Shown here one piece after another: positions 21,140 through 31,878 of a DNA stretch of 64,000 nucleotides. The translations under genes were made by a program, and so were the position numbers. The stretch's first letter is position 1; every line of letters starts with the position of its first letter. A model generated the notes under the pieces. It was not told the DNA's origin. It did not search any database and worked only from the letters and a program-made list of their open reading frames with translations. This stretch comes from Prorocentrum cordatum (taxonomy: Eukaryota > Sar > Dinophyceae > Prorocentrales > Prorocentraceae), in contig CAUYUJ010016069.1 of NCBI GenBank assembly GCA_963575745.1, forward strand, positions 1 to 64,000. The letters run 5' to 3'.

Positions 21140-22465
21140 CACGTCATGGTGGTCACCCCGTGGCGACCACGGGCGTCCTGTAGCGTTCGCAGGCTATTGT
21201 TTTGTTCACAGGCATGCTGTGGTGCTTGCACGCATGCTATGGCATTCGCAGGTTGACGCGGCGCTCATGCCTTTGTGGTGCTCTCAGGGGCGCAGTGCTG
21301 CCCTGCTGCTCAGAGGAATCGGTGAGGCGCTCGTAGCGCGGCGCTCGTAGCTGCCAGCGCTGTGATGTGCACATGCATTGTTTTGCACATAGGCGCTTCT
21401 TGTACGCAGTCGCTGTGGTGCTCGCAGTCGCTGTAGTGTATGCAGGCAGTAGCGTACGCAGGCACTGGGGGCCCACCAACCAAGGGGACCGTGCCCCGGG
21501 CCAGAACAGCACCAATATGCACAAATAACTTACATTTTGAGTTCGATGGGTGCGGGCCCACCTCGAATTTCTGGAGTTTCGGTCCCGTCGGCACCCCACG
21601 GGTGTACAACGACTTTGTGGTGTACACAGGCACGCTGGTGGTCGCAGGCGCCAGGCACTGCGGTGCACACGTTTGCTTCGATTTCGCAAACATCGTATTG
21701 TACACGGGCTGTGGTGCACGCAGGCACTGCGGGCCCGAAGTACGTGGGTGGGTGGTGGTGGACCGTGCTCTGGGCGAGACACCAGCAAGCATTCACGATG
21801 TTCGATGTTCGGGCCCACCATGATTTTCCGGAGCTTGGTCCCTGTCGGGGCCGTCGGGGTCACACAGGTTTTGTGGTTTGCACAAACGTGTGCATAGGCA
21901 GTGTGGTGCACACAGGCGCCAGGGGCTGTGGTGCACACAGCTACTGTGGTGGCGCAAGCATCGTGTTGTACAGAGGCGCTGTGATGCACGAAGGCACTGC
22001 GGGCAAAAATCCAAGGTGGACTGCGCCCCAGTGCCAGGAAAATCCGCCATCACAAATAATACATGTCATGTTGAATTCAACGGGGTTGGACACACCACGA
22101 TTTTCTGTAGTTTGAGCCCCGTCGGGACCCCGGGGGTGCACACATGCAGCATTCTAGCGTAAACAGGCAAGTGGTAATCGCAGGCGCCATGGGCTGTGGT
22201 GCACACGGCTGCTGTGGTTGCGCAAGTATCGTGTTGCACTGTTGCCCAGAAGGTCTGATAATCACGAATCGCCTGCATATTGATCTGGCAGGTTCCGGCA
22301 CGCCGCGCTTTTCGGGAGTTTGGGCCCCGTCGGGAACCCTGGGGTGTAAACAGGATTTGTGCGCAGGCGCCAGGCGATGTGGTGCTCACGGCTGTTGTGA
22401 TTGCGCACGCATCGTGTTGTACACAGGTGTTCTGGTGCTCGAAGGCACTGTTGATCCAACATTTC
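21140..22465. repeat. GTGGTGCACAC-rich repeat with about 210-270 bp period
   Basis: Blocks dense in GTGGTGCACACAGGCGC or GCTGTGGTGCTCGCAGG alternate with a conserved block reading GGACCGTGCCCC...CGATTTTCTGGAGTTTG...CCCGTCGG. The latter occurs near 21488-21600, 21759-21850, 22019-22140 and 22235-22345. A further copy lies near 26215-26295, on the other side of the 90-bp satellite. Confidence 0.75.
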
Positions 22466-22489
22466 TGGGGGACCGTGCCCCAGGGCAGA

Positions 22490-23750
22490 ATTACGCTACC
22501 GAGGAACCCTACATACTTATAATATGTCTGGCCTGATGATACTCGACGTGGAACTTGCGAGAAAGATGCAGGTGGCGGTTGCTTCGCCGATCCCCTTGGT
22601 GGCGCTTGTCAAGCACTTGAGTGCCCTGAGGGGGTCCATAGTCCCTGGGAGACCGACCCCTCTGCGAACCCTCGGTTGTGCCTTGGACGACAGGCGCGCA
22701 TAGCGGCCACGGTGAGAGACCACCCCCTGCACACCGTCTGTGGTGACGAGAAAGTGCTTATGCCCTGGACGACTGGCGTGCGTAGCGGTCGCAGTGGGAA
22801 ACCACCCCTTGCGCACCTTTTATGGTGCCGAGAATATGCCACTCCTGCAGTGCCCTGGACGACCGTGACGGATAGCTGCCGCGCTGAGGGACCACCCCGT
22901 GCGCACCCCGCAGGGTGTCGATAACTTGCCACGCCTGCTACGCCGTGGACGACCGTGACGAATAACGTCCGCGCTGAGGGAACCCCTTTTCTTTCGCACC
23001 CCATGTATGGTGTCGACAATATGCCACGCTTGCTATGCGTTGGGCGACCGTGACGACTAGCGGCCGCGCTCAGGGACCACCCCGTGCGCGCCCCCGATGT
23101 TGTCGAGAATATGCCTTGGACGACCGTGACGGATAGCGGCCGCGGTGAGGGACCACCCCGTGCGGACCTCTTTTATGGCGTCGGGAGTGTGCCACGGTTT
23201 CTATGCCCTGGACGACCGTGACGAATTGCGGCCGCGCTGAGGGGCCACCCATGCGCACCCCCCTATGGTGTCGATATTCTGCCACGCCTGCTTTGCCTTG
23301 GACGACCGTGATGGATAGCGGCCGCGCTGACGGACCCCCTTTTTGCGCACCCCCTATGGTGCCGAGAATATGCCACGCGTGTTGTGCCCTGGACGACCGT
23401 GACGGATAGCTGCCGCGCTGTGAGACCACCCCGCGCGCACCCCCCATGGTGTCGAGCCTATCTCACGCATGCTATGCCCTGGACGACCGTGACGAATAGC
23501 GGCCGCGCTGAGGGACCCCCCCCGTTGTCGAGAATATGCAACGCATGCCGCGCCTTGCGTCTGTGTATGTGTATGGTGTGTGTGGGCGGCCGTGTTTGTG
23601 TGTGGTTGTGTGTATGTGTGTGTATGTGTGTGGGTGTGTCTTCGTCTGTGTGTGTGCGTGTTTGTGAGGAAGGAAGAACAGGGGAGGAGGAGACGCGGGT
23701 GCGACGTGGCAAAGGAGAAAACCATAACCCCGCTAAAGCATGTGGGGATT
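22490..23750. repeat. 90-bp satellite cassette A
   Basis: The head (22496-22640) includes GAGGAACCCTACATACTT and GGAACTTGCGAG. It is followed by about 10 units of about 90 bp (22660-23530), each with GACCGTGACGGATAGCGGCC and usually a NotI-type GCGGCCGC core, then a tail (23560-23750) with a TGTGTG run and GGTGCGACGTGGCA. Both head and tail recur in cassette B. Confidence 0.85.
23565..23668. repeat. TG-rich microsatellite in the cassette A tail
   Basis: Imperfect TGTGTGTATG run. It is absent from the cassette B tail, so it is a later insertion or expansion. Confidence 0.8.
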
Positions 23751-23751
23751 T

Positions 23752-26210
23752 ACGCTGGCGAGGAACCCCACATACTTCTGACATGTTTGGCGTGATGCTA
23801 CTCGGCTTGGAACTTGGGAGGACTATGCATGTGGCCGTTGCTTGGTGGCGCTTGTCGAGCCTTGGGAGCCAGAGTGCCTTTTGGAGGTATGTCTGTAGCC
23901 ACTGGGGGACCGCCCCCCGTGCTGCGCCACGCCTGCTGTGCCCTGGACGACGGGCGCGCATGGCGGCCGCGGTGACATACCACCCCCTGCACACGCCCTC
24001 TATGGTGTCGAGGATGTGCCACACTTGTTGTGCCCCGGACGACTGGCGCGCCCATCGGCCGCAATGAAAGACCACCCCCTGCGCATCCCCCACGGTGTCG
24101 AGAACATGCCACGTGTGCTGTGCCTGAGCGACGGTCGAGCATAGCGGCCGCGCTGAGGGACCAAACCCCTGCGCACCCCTTTATGGTGTCGAGAATCTGC
24201 CACGCCTGTTTTGCTCTGTACGACCGTGACGGATAGCGACCGCGTTGAAGGACCACCCCTTGCGAATCCCCTTATGGTGACGAGGCAATGCCACGTATGC
24301 TATGCCCTGCACGGCCGTGACGAATAACGGCCGCGCTGGGGGACCACCTCTCTGCACACCTCGTACGGTGTCGAGAATATTCCACGTTTGCTGTGCCGTG
24401 GACGGCCGTGATGGACAACGGCCGCGCTGAGGGACCACCCCGCGAGCACCCCCTATGGTGCCGACGCTTGCTATGCCTTGGACGACCGTGGCGAATAGCG
24501 GCCGCGCTGAGGTACCACCCCTCTGCGCACCTCTTATGGTGTCGAGAATCTGCCACGCTTGCTATGGCGTGGACGATCGTGACGGATAACAGCCGCGCTG
24601 AGGGGTCACCCCACCCCTTGCGCACCCCCTTATGGTGTCCAGCAAAATGCCACGCCTGTTACGCCCTGGACGATGGGCGCGAATAGCGGCCGCGCTGAGG
24701 GACCACCCCCTGTACACCTATGGTGTCGAGACAGTGCCACGCTTGCTATGCCCTGGACGACGGACGCGCATAACGGCCGCGTTGGGGGGCCATCCCGTGC
24801 GCACCCCCTTACAGTGCTGACAATATGCCACGCTTGCTATGCAGTGGGCGACCGTGGCGGATAGCGGCCGCGCTGAGGGACTACCCCTTGCGCACCTTTT
24901 TATGGGGCCGAGAGTATACGACGGTTTCTACGCCCTGGGCAACCGTGACGGATAGCGGCCACGCTGAAGGACCACCCCGTGCGCACCCATTTTATGGTTG
25001 TCGACAATATGCCATGCCTGCTTTGCCAGGGACGGCTGTGACGGATAACGGCCGCGATGAAGGACTACCCTTGCGCACCCCCTATTGCGCCGACAAGATG
25101 CCACGCTTGCTACGCCTTGGACGACCGTGACGGATAGCGGCCGCGCTGAGATACCACCAGTTGCGCACCCCTTGTGGTGTCGAGAAAATGTCACGCCAGC
25201 TGTGCCCTGCACGACTGTGACGGATAGCGGCCGCGCTGAAGGACCACTACTTGCGCACCCCATATGGTGACGAGCAAATGCCACGCCTGTTGAGCCTTGC
25301 ACGGCCGTGACGGACAGCGGCCGCGCTGAGGGACCACCCATTGCGCACCCCCTATGGTGTCGACGATATGCCACGCCTACTACGCCCTGGGCGACCGTGA
25401 CGGATAGCGGCCGCGCTGAAGGACCACCCATTGCGCACCTCTTATGGTGTCGAGGATCTGCCACGCCTGCTACGCTTTGGACGATCGTGACGGATAGCGG
25501 CCGCGCTGAGGGACCACCCCCTGCGCACCCCTTGTGGTGTCGAGAAAGTGTCACGCCAGCTGTGCCTTGCACGATCGTGACGGATAGCGGCCGCGCTGAG
25601 GGACAACCCCGCGCGCACCCCCTATTGCGCCGACAAGGTGTCACACCAGCTGTGCCTTGCACGACCGTGACGGATAGCGGCAGCGCTGAAATACCACTCG
25701 TTGCGCACCCCTTGTGGTGTCGAGGATTTGCCACGCGTGCTACGCCCCGGACGACCGTGACGGATAGCGGCCGCTTTGAGGGACCTCCCGTTGCGCACCC
25801 CCTGTGGTGTCGATAATCTGCCACGCCTGTTTTGCCCCGGACGGCCGTGACGGATAGCGGCCGCGCTGAGGGACCACCCCGCGCGCACCCTGATGGTGCC
25901 GACAGTATGACACGCCTGTTGTGCCCTGCGCGACCGTGACGGATAGCGGCCGCGTTGAGGGACCACCCATTGCGCACCTCCCATGGTGTCGAGAATTTGC
26001 CACGTTTGCTTCGCCCTGGACGACCGTGACAGATAGCGGCCGCGCTGAGGGACCACCCCTTGCGCACCCCTTGTGGTGTCGTGCAGTGGCGAGCGAGACG
26101 GAGAAGCAAAACGGGTGGGGAGGAGGAGAAGAGGAGAAGGAACGTTGGTGCGACGCGGCAGAGAAGACAACCCAAACCCCACTAATGATGTGTGGAAAAA
26201 AGTGACCACA
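23752..26210. repeat. 90-bp satellite cassette B
   Basis: The head (23755-23900) matches that of cassette A (GAGGAACCCCACATACTT, GGAACTTGGGAG). About 24 units follow (23940-26090). From about 25047 to 26037 the period is exactly 90 bp. The tail (26095-26210) matches 23665-23750 around GGTGCGACGCGGCAGAG. Because 90 is a multiple of three, long frames stay open on both strands (30-residue repeats such as TDSGRAEGPP). I regard these as by-products. Confidence 0.9.
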
Positions 26211-26790
26211 CACAACTTACAATGAAGCTGGCAGGGTCGGGCCCAGCACGATTTCCCGTGTTTGGGACCCGTCGGACCTGGGGGTGTACACAAAGTCTTT
26301 TGGTGTGAACATGCATTTTGACGTATGCAGGCGCCCAGGGTCACACGGCTGATATAGTTGCGCAAGCATTATGACAGGAGCCGTGGTGCACGCAGAAGAT
26401 GTTATTTGTCCAAGGGCGCTTTGGTGTAGGCATTCTTTGTTGCGTGCATAGAGATTCATTGTTGTGTTATAGATGCTGGTGAACGCAAGCCTTGTCGTGA
26501 ACACATGCGCTGAGATGTACGCTGGCGATGTGGTGCACACGTGCGCAGCCGCACCACGTGGTGTACGCATGCATCGTGGTGTACACGCGCTTTCTGGTGC
26601 GTGCGACCGCGGCGTCCGCTGACCGCGGCTCCGCCTACTTTTGCTCGCAAGCTTTGCGTGGCTCACACGCATTGCGGCACAGAATTCAGCGTTTGCAGGC
26701 ACCTTGCGGCGATGTATCGCAGGCTACTGTGGCGTCCGCAGGCATGGCGCGGTGCTCGCGGGCATGTTGCTATGCTCCCGGCGCACCCCC
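26211..26790. repeat. GTGGTGCACAC-type repeat, right flank of the satellite
   Basis: Starts with a copy of the CGATTTCCCGTGTTTGGGAC/CCGTCGG block of the 21.1-22.5 kb repeat and continues with GTGGTGCACACG and GTGGTGTACACGC words. The satellite cassettes therefore sit between two stretches of this repeat. Confidence 0.7.
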
Positions 26791-27199
26791 GCCGCGATGC
26801 GAATCAGCGCGAATTACCCCCCCGCCCTCGCACCCCCAATCCACAACCCTCAATCACGCCCATTATCGCCCTGGGGAATGAACAGCCTCACCCGAATGGA
26901 GACTCATATTATATCACATACGCACGCGGAAACCTTGGGCCGTCCGAGGACGTTTTCTTCGTGGGCGCCGAGGGGGGAAGGAGAATCAGAGTAGATCTAG
27001 GATTCGTCAGCGAGGCTGCACAATGCCTTCCTGTCCCAAGCCCCCTCATACCCGCGGCACCTTTTGTAGATGATCCTTTTCCATCTGCGTTACGACGTGT
27101 GTCATGTTTTGAATGTTTAGGATTCAGCCTGGAAGTGTATCAAGACAAGCGAGAGTCGTTCAAACAATTCGTAATTCGTAGTAGCCATCCATCCGTGTG
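26791..27199 (+). other. Unassigned stretch with an open frame
   Basis: A plus-strand frame runs through to 27269 (segments VDLGFVSEAAQCLPVPSP and CFECLGFSLEVYQDKRESF). The composition is protein-like, but no family is recognised and no start or splice site is secure. Confidence 0.3.
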
Positions 27200-27475
27200 C
27201 CTTTGGCCCACGATTGACGTCTCAAGCGAGAGCCATATGTTGGAAACGAGCCGCCTTCAACCCGTGTAGCAGTTTGATTATTTCAAGGCGCATGTATGCA
27301 GTAATTCGAGAGCCACATTGATCCGTCCTCAACTCGTGTAACTGTTGGCCAGTTAGAGCCGAGAGCTGTCGGCGCTAAGGCGAGGGCGGCAAGTGCAATG
27401 TTTGGAAACAACGCAAGTGTAGTTGGCGAAGAAGTCTTGGGCGAAACAACACAGCCCATCCTGCCTATATGCCTG
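27200..27475. repeat. Decayed copy of the 84-bp repeat family
   Basis: Words such as CAAGCGAGAGCCATATGTTG, TTCGAGAGCCACATTG and GGCGCTAAGGCGAGGGCGG match the units at 11206-11660. The tail GAAGTCTTGGGCGAAACA matches the tail there. Confidence 0.65.
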
Positions 27476-28024
27476 GTGATCCAACGAGAAGGAGTTGTTT
27501 ATCAGGGCGAGGGATGGCGAAAGAGGATATGAGTGAGCAGGGCGGGATTAAGGAGAGCGAGGAGGAGGAGGAGAAGAGAGGAAGAGATGAAAACGGGAGG
27601 AGGAGGAGGAAATCATGGTGAGGAAGGGTGGAGGGGATGACCAGCGAGGGTGCTAGCCTTCCATATTTGTTTCTTGGCAGTTCGTTTAGACGGATTAGCG
27701 GGGAGGAGGAAAGACGAGGGGCGAGGGAGGAGGAGGATTGGACGGAAGCATTGGCAGAGGGTGAGGGACAGAAGCGCTTCCTCTAAGCCCTGGCAGGTGC
27801 AATCAGCGCCATTTCCCGAAAATTGCATTGCTCAGCGACCGTGCTCGTTGTACTGCACGTATATACTCCTGGCGGTTGATGCTTTTTGTTCGGCGGGTGC
27901 GGCGTGACTGGGCGTCTCGGACAAGGTTTAGTTCAAAAGTAGCGTAAGCCGCTGTAGTGCCTGTTGGGGCCCAGTCACAGCCTCTCAGTGCCACTTTACC
28001 TTCGTCGCCTCCCGTGCCATCAAT
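27476..28024. other. Unassigned stretch
   Basis: Contains a GGA patch (27555-27615). No coding frame or RNA gene that I can support. Confidence 0.5.
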
Positions 28025-28155
28025 ATGTCAAGGATGATGCTGATGATGATTATGTTGCTGATGATTATGCTGATGATGATGAGGCTGATGCTGATAATGA
28101 TGATGGTGGTGGTGATGATGATGATGAGGAGGAGGAGGAGGAGGAGGCGGAGGAA
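28025..28155. repeat. Short GAT/GCT to GGT to GGA tract
   Basis: A compact version of the composite at 12.2-14.1 kb: GATGATGCTGATG triplets, a GGTGGTGGT run, then GGA. Confidence 0.85.
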
Positions 28156-28758
28156 CGTGCTTGAGTGGCAGCAGCAGGACACCGTCAGTCGAAATCAAAT
28201 GAGGCATCTAGGTCCCTTTCGGAACCTGGTCAGAGCTGTAATGGTCTATAGCAGCTCGGACCCTCTTTCTCAGCATGTTCCGAGTTTCTAGCAGGTACCT
28301 GCGGGACGGAGACGGTTTTGACACTCTTGCCGTCATTTCAAGCATACGGTTTCGGGAGCAGCTCAACCGGCTTTCTCTCCAGGCCAGCGCGTCGGCTTAG
28401 AGCTTGGCAGCAGGCATGGTCAGGAACTTTTGATGAGCGTGTCGCGCCGCCAGTTCTGGCCCACCACGTTTCGGCGCGACATGCTATCCATGCCCCAGTC
28501 ACCAGGCGTCAACGTCCCGAGCGTTTCGGATCTTCCAGCCCCGCGGAGCGGAGCGGCACACTGTCCGCTCGCAATGCATAGCGCGTCGCAGGGACCGCCG
28601 CCGCGACACGCTACGCAAACGCTCCCGGCCAGCCTGCCGCTCTCAGCACCAGTCGGCGTACCTGCGAATGTGGCAGTAAGGACGCGACGGCGGAGCGATC
28701 GGAGGTGCTGTGATGCTGCCTCTTGATCGCAGGTAGCGCACAGAGCCTAGCTCCCCCA
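28156..28758. other. Unassigned stretch
   Basis: Mixed GC-rich sequence. Open frames on both strands, none recognised. Confidence 0.45.

Positions 28759-28804
<46 letters not shown>
28759..28804. repeat. TCG triplet microsatellite
   Basis: About 15 uninterrupted CGT/TCG units. Confidence 0.95.
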
Positions 28805-29327
28805 TTCGTCAAGCGGTGAACGGCGGTGGAGGAGGCGGAAGCGGGAGAACGCGGTGCGGGAGGTGGCCCCAAGAACCTCGAGGGGAAGTGGACCGGCGAC
28901 GGTGGGCCCCGCCCGTGTCGCCCGCCGCGCCTCGTGGAGGCAGAGCCGAGTGCAGGAAACGGGCGCAGACAATGAGCTTTCGGCCCGCGCGGAGCTCAGT
29001 CAATCCGCACAGTAAGGATGAGCATTTTGCCAAGATTACCCTCGCATCCCTCCCCAAAGCGGCCCATCCTTGGCCGCTTTCGCTGGCCGCGCCCCACTCG
29101 AAGGGGGTCGACGTGGCCTTCCAAGGCCTTCGCATCCTTCCCGCGCACCCTCACTGTATTCACCTCGCTATACAGGTGCACTGTTCTCAGATCGGCGCTG
29201 GAGCCTCCTCCGCATCCGCCATCCCTGGCGGCGCCGCTAGTGCCGCCGCCCGCGCGCGCCCGGGGAGGGGGCTCCAGCGCCGACCCGAGAGAGCCGCGCG
29301 GACCCTGCGGAGCTCCGGAGGGGCAAG
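28805..29327. other. Unassigned GC-rich stretch
   Basis: Frames are open on both strands with Arg/Ala-rich translations. Includes a short self-complementary area (GGGGAGGGGGCTCCAGCG near 29261-29278 with GGCGCTGGAGCCTCCTCC near 29194-29211). No gene recognised. Confidence 0.45.
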
Positions 29328-29464
29328 AGACACAGACACGATTCATCGCCGACGACCCCCCAGGAAAGATACGGGAGAATATGGGAAGGGGGGGGGAAGA
29401 CGAACAACCAAAAAAAAATATGAAAGAAAATCGGGAATCTTGGCATGTGTGCGTATCCTTATAA

Positions 29465-29495
<31 letters not shown>

Positions 29496-29503
29496 CACAT
29501 GTG

Positions 29504-29573
<70 letters not shown>

Positions 29574-29595
29574 GGGGCCCCCTTCAGACGCTCGT
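29328..29595. repeat. Dispersed repeat ending in TA and TG tracts, copy 1
   Basis: The block with GACACAGACACGATTCATCG, CCCCCAGGAAAGATACGGG and GGGAATCTTGGCA is followed by TA-rich sequence (29461-29495), about 36 TG units (29500-29572) and TCGGGGCCCCC. The same order with a much shorter TG part is at 41490-41650. Confidence 0.75.
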
Positions 29596-29818
29596 CTTTC
29601 TGTTGCTTCGATCGTCCCTCTGATGGGGGCCGGCGGGGCCGCGGCCGCGTGCCTGCGCCCAGGTCGCCCGCGGGGGCGCGAAAGTGGTCGCCTGGCGCGG
29701 GCGGGACCGGAGGGGCGCTCCTTCCCAGAAGCCCTCGGGGGGGGGGGGCGGCGCGAGAGCGCGAGAGGCATCGCGGTTCGCGCTGAGCGAAGGAGTCGGC
29801 CATGCGCAGAGCGGGGTG
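29596..29818. other. Unassigned GC-rich stretch
   Basis: Very GC-rich. Nothing identifiable. Confidence 0.4.
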
Positions 29819-29943
29819 CGGGGGAGGGGGGAAGGCTTCTTAGAAGCACCCTGCTTATTAGAAGGCGCGGGCCTTGTCCATAGACATAAGGACCGGCGCC
29901 TTTAAGAAGCAGCCTCTTTCTGAGAAGCCTTCCCCCCTCCTCC
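29819..29943. repeat. Imperfect inverted repeat with about 58-bp arms
   Basis: The left arm (GGGGAAGGCTTCTTAGAAGC...GGCGCGGGCCTT, 29819-29876) pairs with the right arm (29887-29943) around a 10-base loop. It has a few mismatches and small bulges, so a long stem is possible. There is no coding content. It could be a foldback MITE or the source of a structured RNA. Confidence 0.75.
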
Positions 29944-29983
29944 TACCTCCCTCTGCGCGCCGTCAAAGGAGACCGTGTTCTAA

Positions 29984-30188
29984 GGGTCTGGCGAATACCC
30001 GGATGATCGGGCCCGCCCCCCCTCCCCCCCCGCCTCCCGGGATCTTTTTTTTCCGTCGGAAGTGCAGTTCCGAAGGGGGGACCGCAGTATTTTTGCGCGC
30101 GGGCATGCGGTGAGTGCCCAACGCGAGAAGGTTGGGCTATCGGCTCCCCCCCTTCACCCCGTCCAGATAACGTAGGTTATCGCCGAAA
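29984..30188. mobile_element. Small MITE-like element, copy 1
   Basis: The left end GGTCTGGCGAATACCCGGAT and the right end ...AACGTAGGTTATCGCC are imperfect inverted repeats. Inside are a C run, GCGCGGGCAT and CGCGAGAAGGTTGGGCTATC. Copy 2 at 59421-59611 has all these parts in the same order and orientation. It is non-coding and about 200 bp. Confidence 0.65.
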
Positions 30189-31878
30189 CATACCAATCGA
30201 TCTCGAGCGCGAAGATCGTCGACCTGGATGCGGATGCACGGACTTTCTCTTTGCGCCCGCGCTTGGTTATGAGACGCCCCACCGCGACTTTCTTCGTAGT
30301 AGTCCCCTTCGGCAGTCTCTGGGGCAGCAAGTGTCATGCGTGAGTGCTACTCTGCTGTTGGAACCGCGACGGGTCCACCGTCTTCTCTGAGCGGGGCGCA
30401 CGAGGTGCAAGTGAGCAAGTTGGTTCCCCTGGGGCTGTCTTGAATGCTCCTGTTCCTGTGGGGGGCTTCGGCCGTTTTTACTTGCGAGCCAAAACCGTCT
30501 GCTGCATCCGCCGCTCGTGAAGTCCTGCGCTGTCTCCATGATTCACCTAAACTGCATGCGTTCTTGTGCGGTCTTGTGCATGCCACTTTGTTCTTCATCG
30601 CTTCATAGCTCCGCAAGTGGTCTGCCCTTCGCGCAGGGGCCCAATGTGGACGTAGCGAGACTCCACTTCTCTCGCGCTCTCCTGTGCCCTCCCCCTTCCT
30701 CTCCACTAATTCCTTTTCCACGCTCCCCTCCCTGCCTCCTTCCAGGTGGGGGGAGCAAAACCAGTGAGTTTGATGATTCTTGGTCGTGTCATTTCTGCGT
30801 CGATGTTCGCTTGTAGTGTGTCCGGCGCCGCCTGAATACTGCGTTTCGTCGGGCTCAGCAAATTTCCATCGTATTCCTGTGTTCACAAGACTCGTATATC
30901 CATGTACGCCCCTGCTCTGATCGTGTTTACGGCATGTTTCTACCGCTTTGGCTATAGCCAACCTTGCCTTCCCAGTCTTGCCATTCTTAGCTCTTACGTG
31001 TCGGAGGCCGCCTGAGGCCAGAATCCAGATAGCATGGGTTCCAGATGGGGTTCGATGCTTCGACGTCGACTGTGATTATGACGATCACGTGTTCTTTCTG
31101 TTGCCGAAGGTATCCAGTTCCCCGACGGCAACAAGTGGACCAAGAAAGTCACAAAGCCCGGTGCCGAGTGAGACAAGATTTTCAAGCTGGGGGTCATCGG
31201 CAGTTTTATCGCCGCTGGCAGCTGCTCCTGGCTTCTGCTCATCTTCTGATCCTTCCACCACGAGCCCGCAGTAGGATGCTCAGCTTGGCGGTGCTTGGAG
31301 CATGAGAAAAGGGGCTGGGGGGCAAGGAAGAGATTGTGGGGAGTTTGGTCAGGGATGGTGAGGGAGTTCGGCACGGGAAGGGAGCGGAGGGCAGAGGAGA
31401 GAGGAGGGCAGAGGCGAGGAACGGAGGGGGCCTCCTCCCTCCTACCCCACCCCATTAAAAAAAGCAACTGGAAACAGTACAACCCAGAAGTGACATTCTC
31501 CAGGGGACTTCTCCTTTCTTGTTCATGTATCATCGCCAGGACCCATTGGGAAAGCTTCCGAGCCCGTTCTAAGACATTGGGAAATCGTCTCACGCCTCAG
31601 ACTTTGATCCTCCTTCCTCCCCTCCTTCCTTCATCTTCATGGATGGATTGGGGGAGGTCCTGGGGTGACGGGAGAGCCCTTGAACCGAGGTTAATTTTCC
31701 GCAACCACCTACATGTTGCTCCTTGCTCCGCACTCCTCACCTACTTCCCTATCTCCCTCCTCCTCCTGCCCCTGCTCCTCCAGCTGACATCTGGGCCCAA
31801 GATGCTTTCAAGGCAACATGCAGACCCACCATGATATTCCACAGCTTGTGAAGTGAGAATGGTGGGGCGGCTGCCCGC
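30189..31878. other. Unassigned stretch
   Basis: Low-repeat sequence with pyrimidine-rich patches (30680-30750, 31730-31790). A plus frame near 30948-31274 (segment IAWVPDGVRCFDVDCDYDDH) has protein-like composition but matches nothing I know, and frames on the other strand are equally open. Confidence 0.4.

Noticed and set aside
24928-26175. A 415-codon minus-strand frame with 30-residue repeats as a repetitive protein
   Set aside because: The 90-bp satellite period is a multiple of three, so frames stay open on both strands. No start context or unique domain.
22490-26210. CRISPR-like array
   Set aside because: The units are contiguous 90-bp satellites with no variable spacers, and the sequence is eukaryotic in character.
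29499-29573. Promoter function for the TG tract and adjacent TATATA
   Set aside because: The tract is the 3' part of a dispersed repeat, and no gene start follows.
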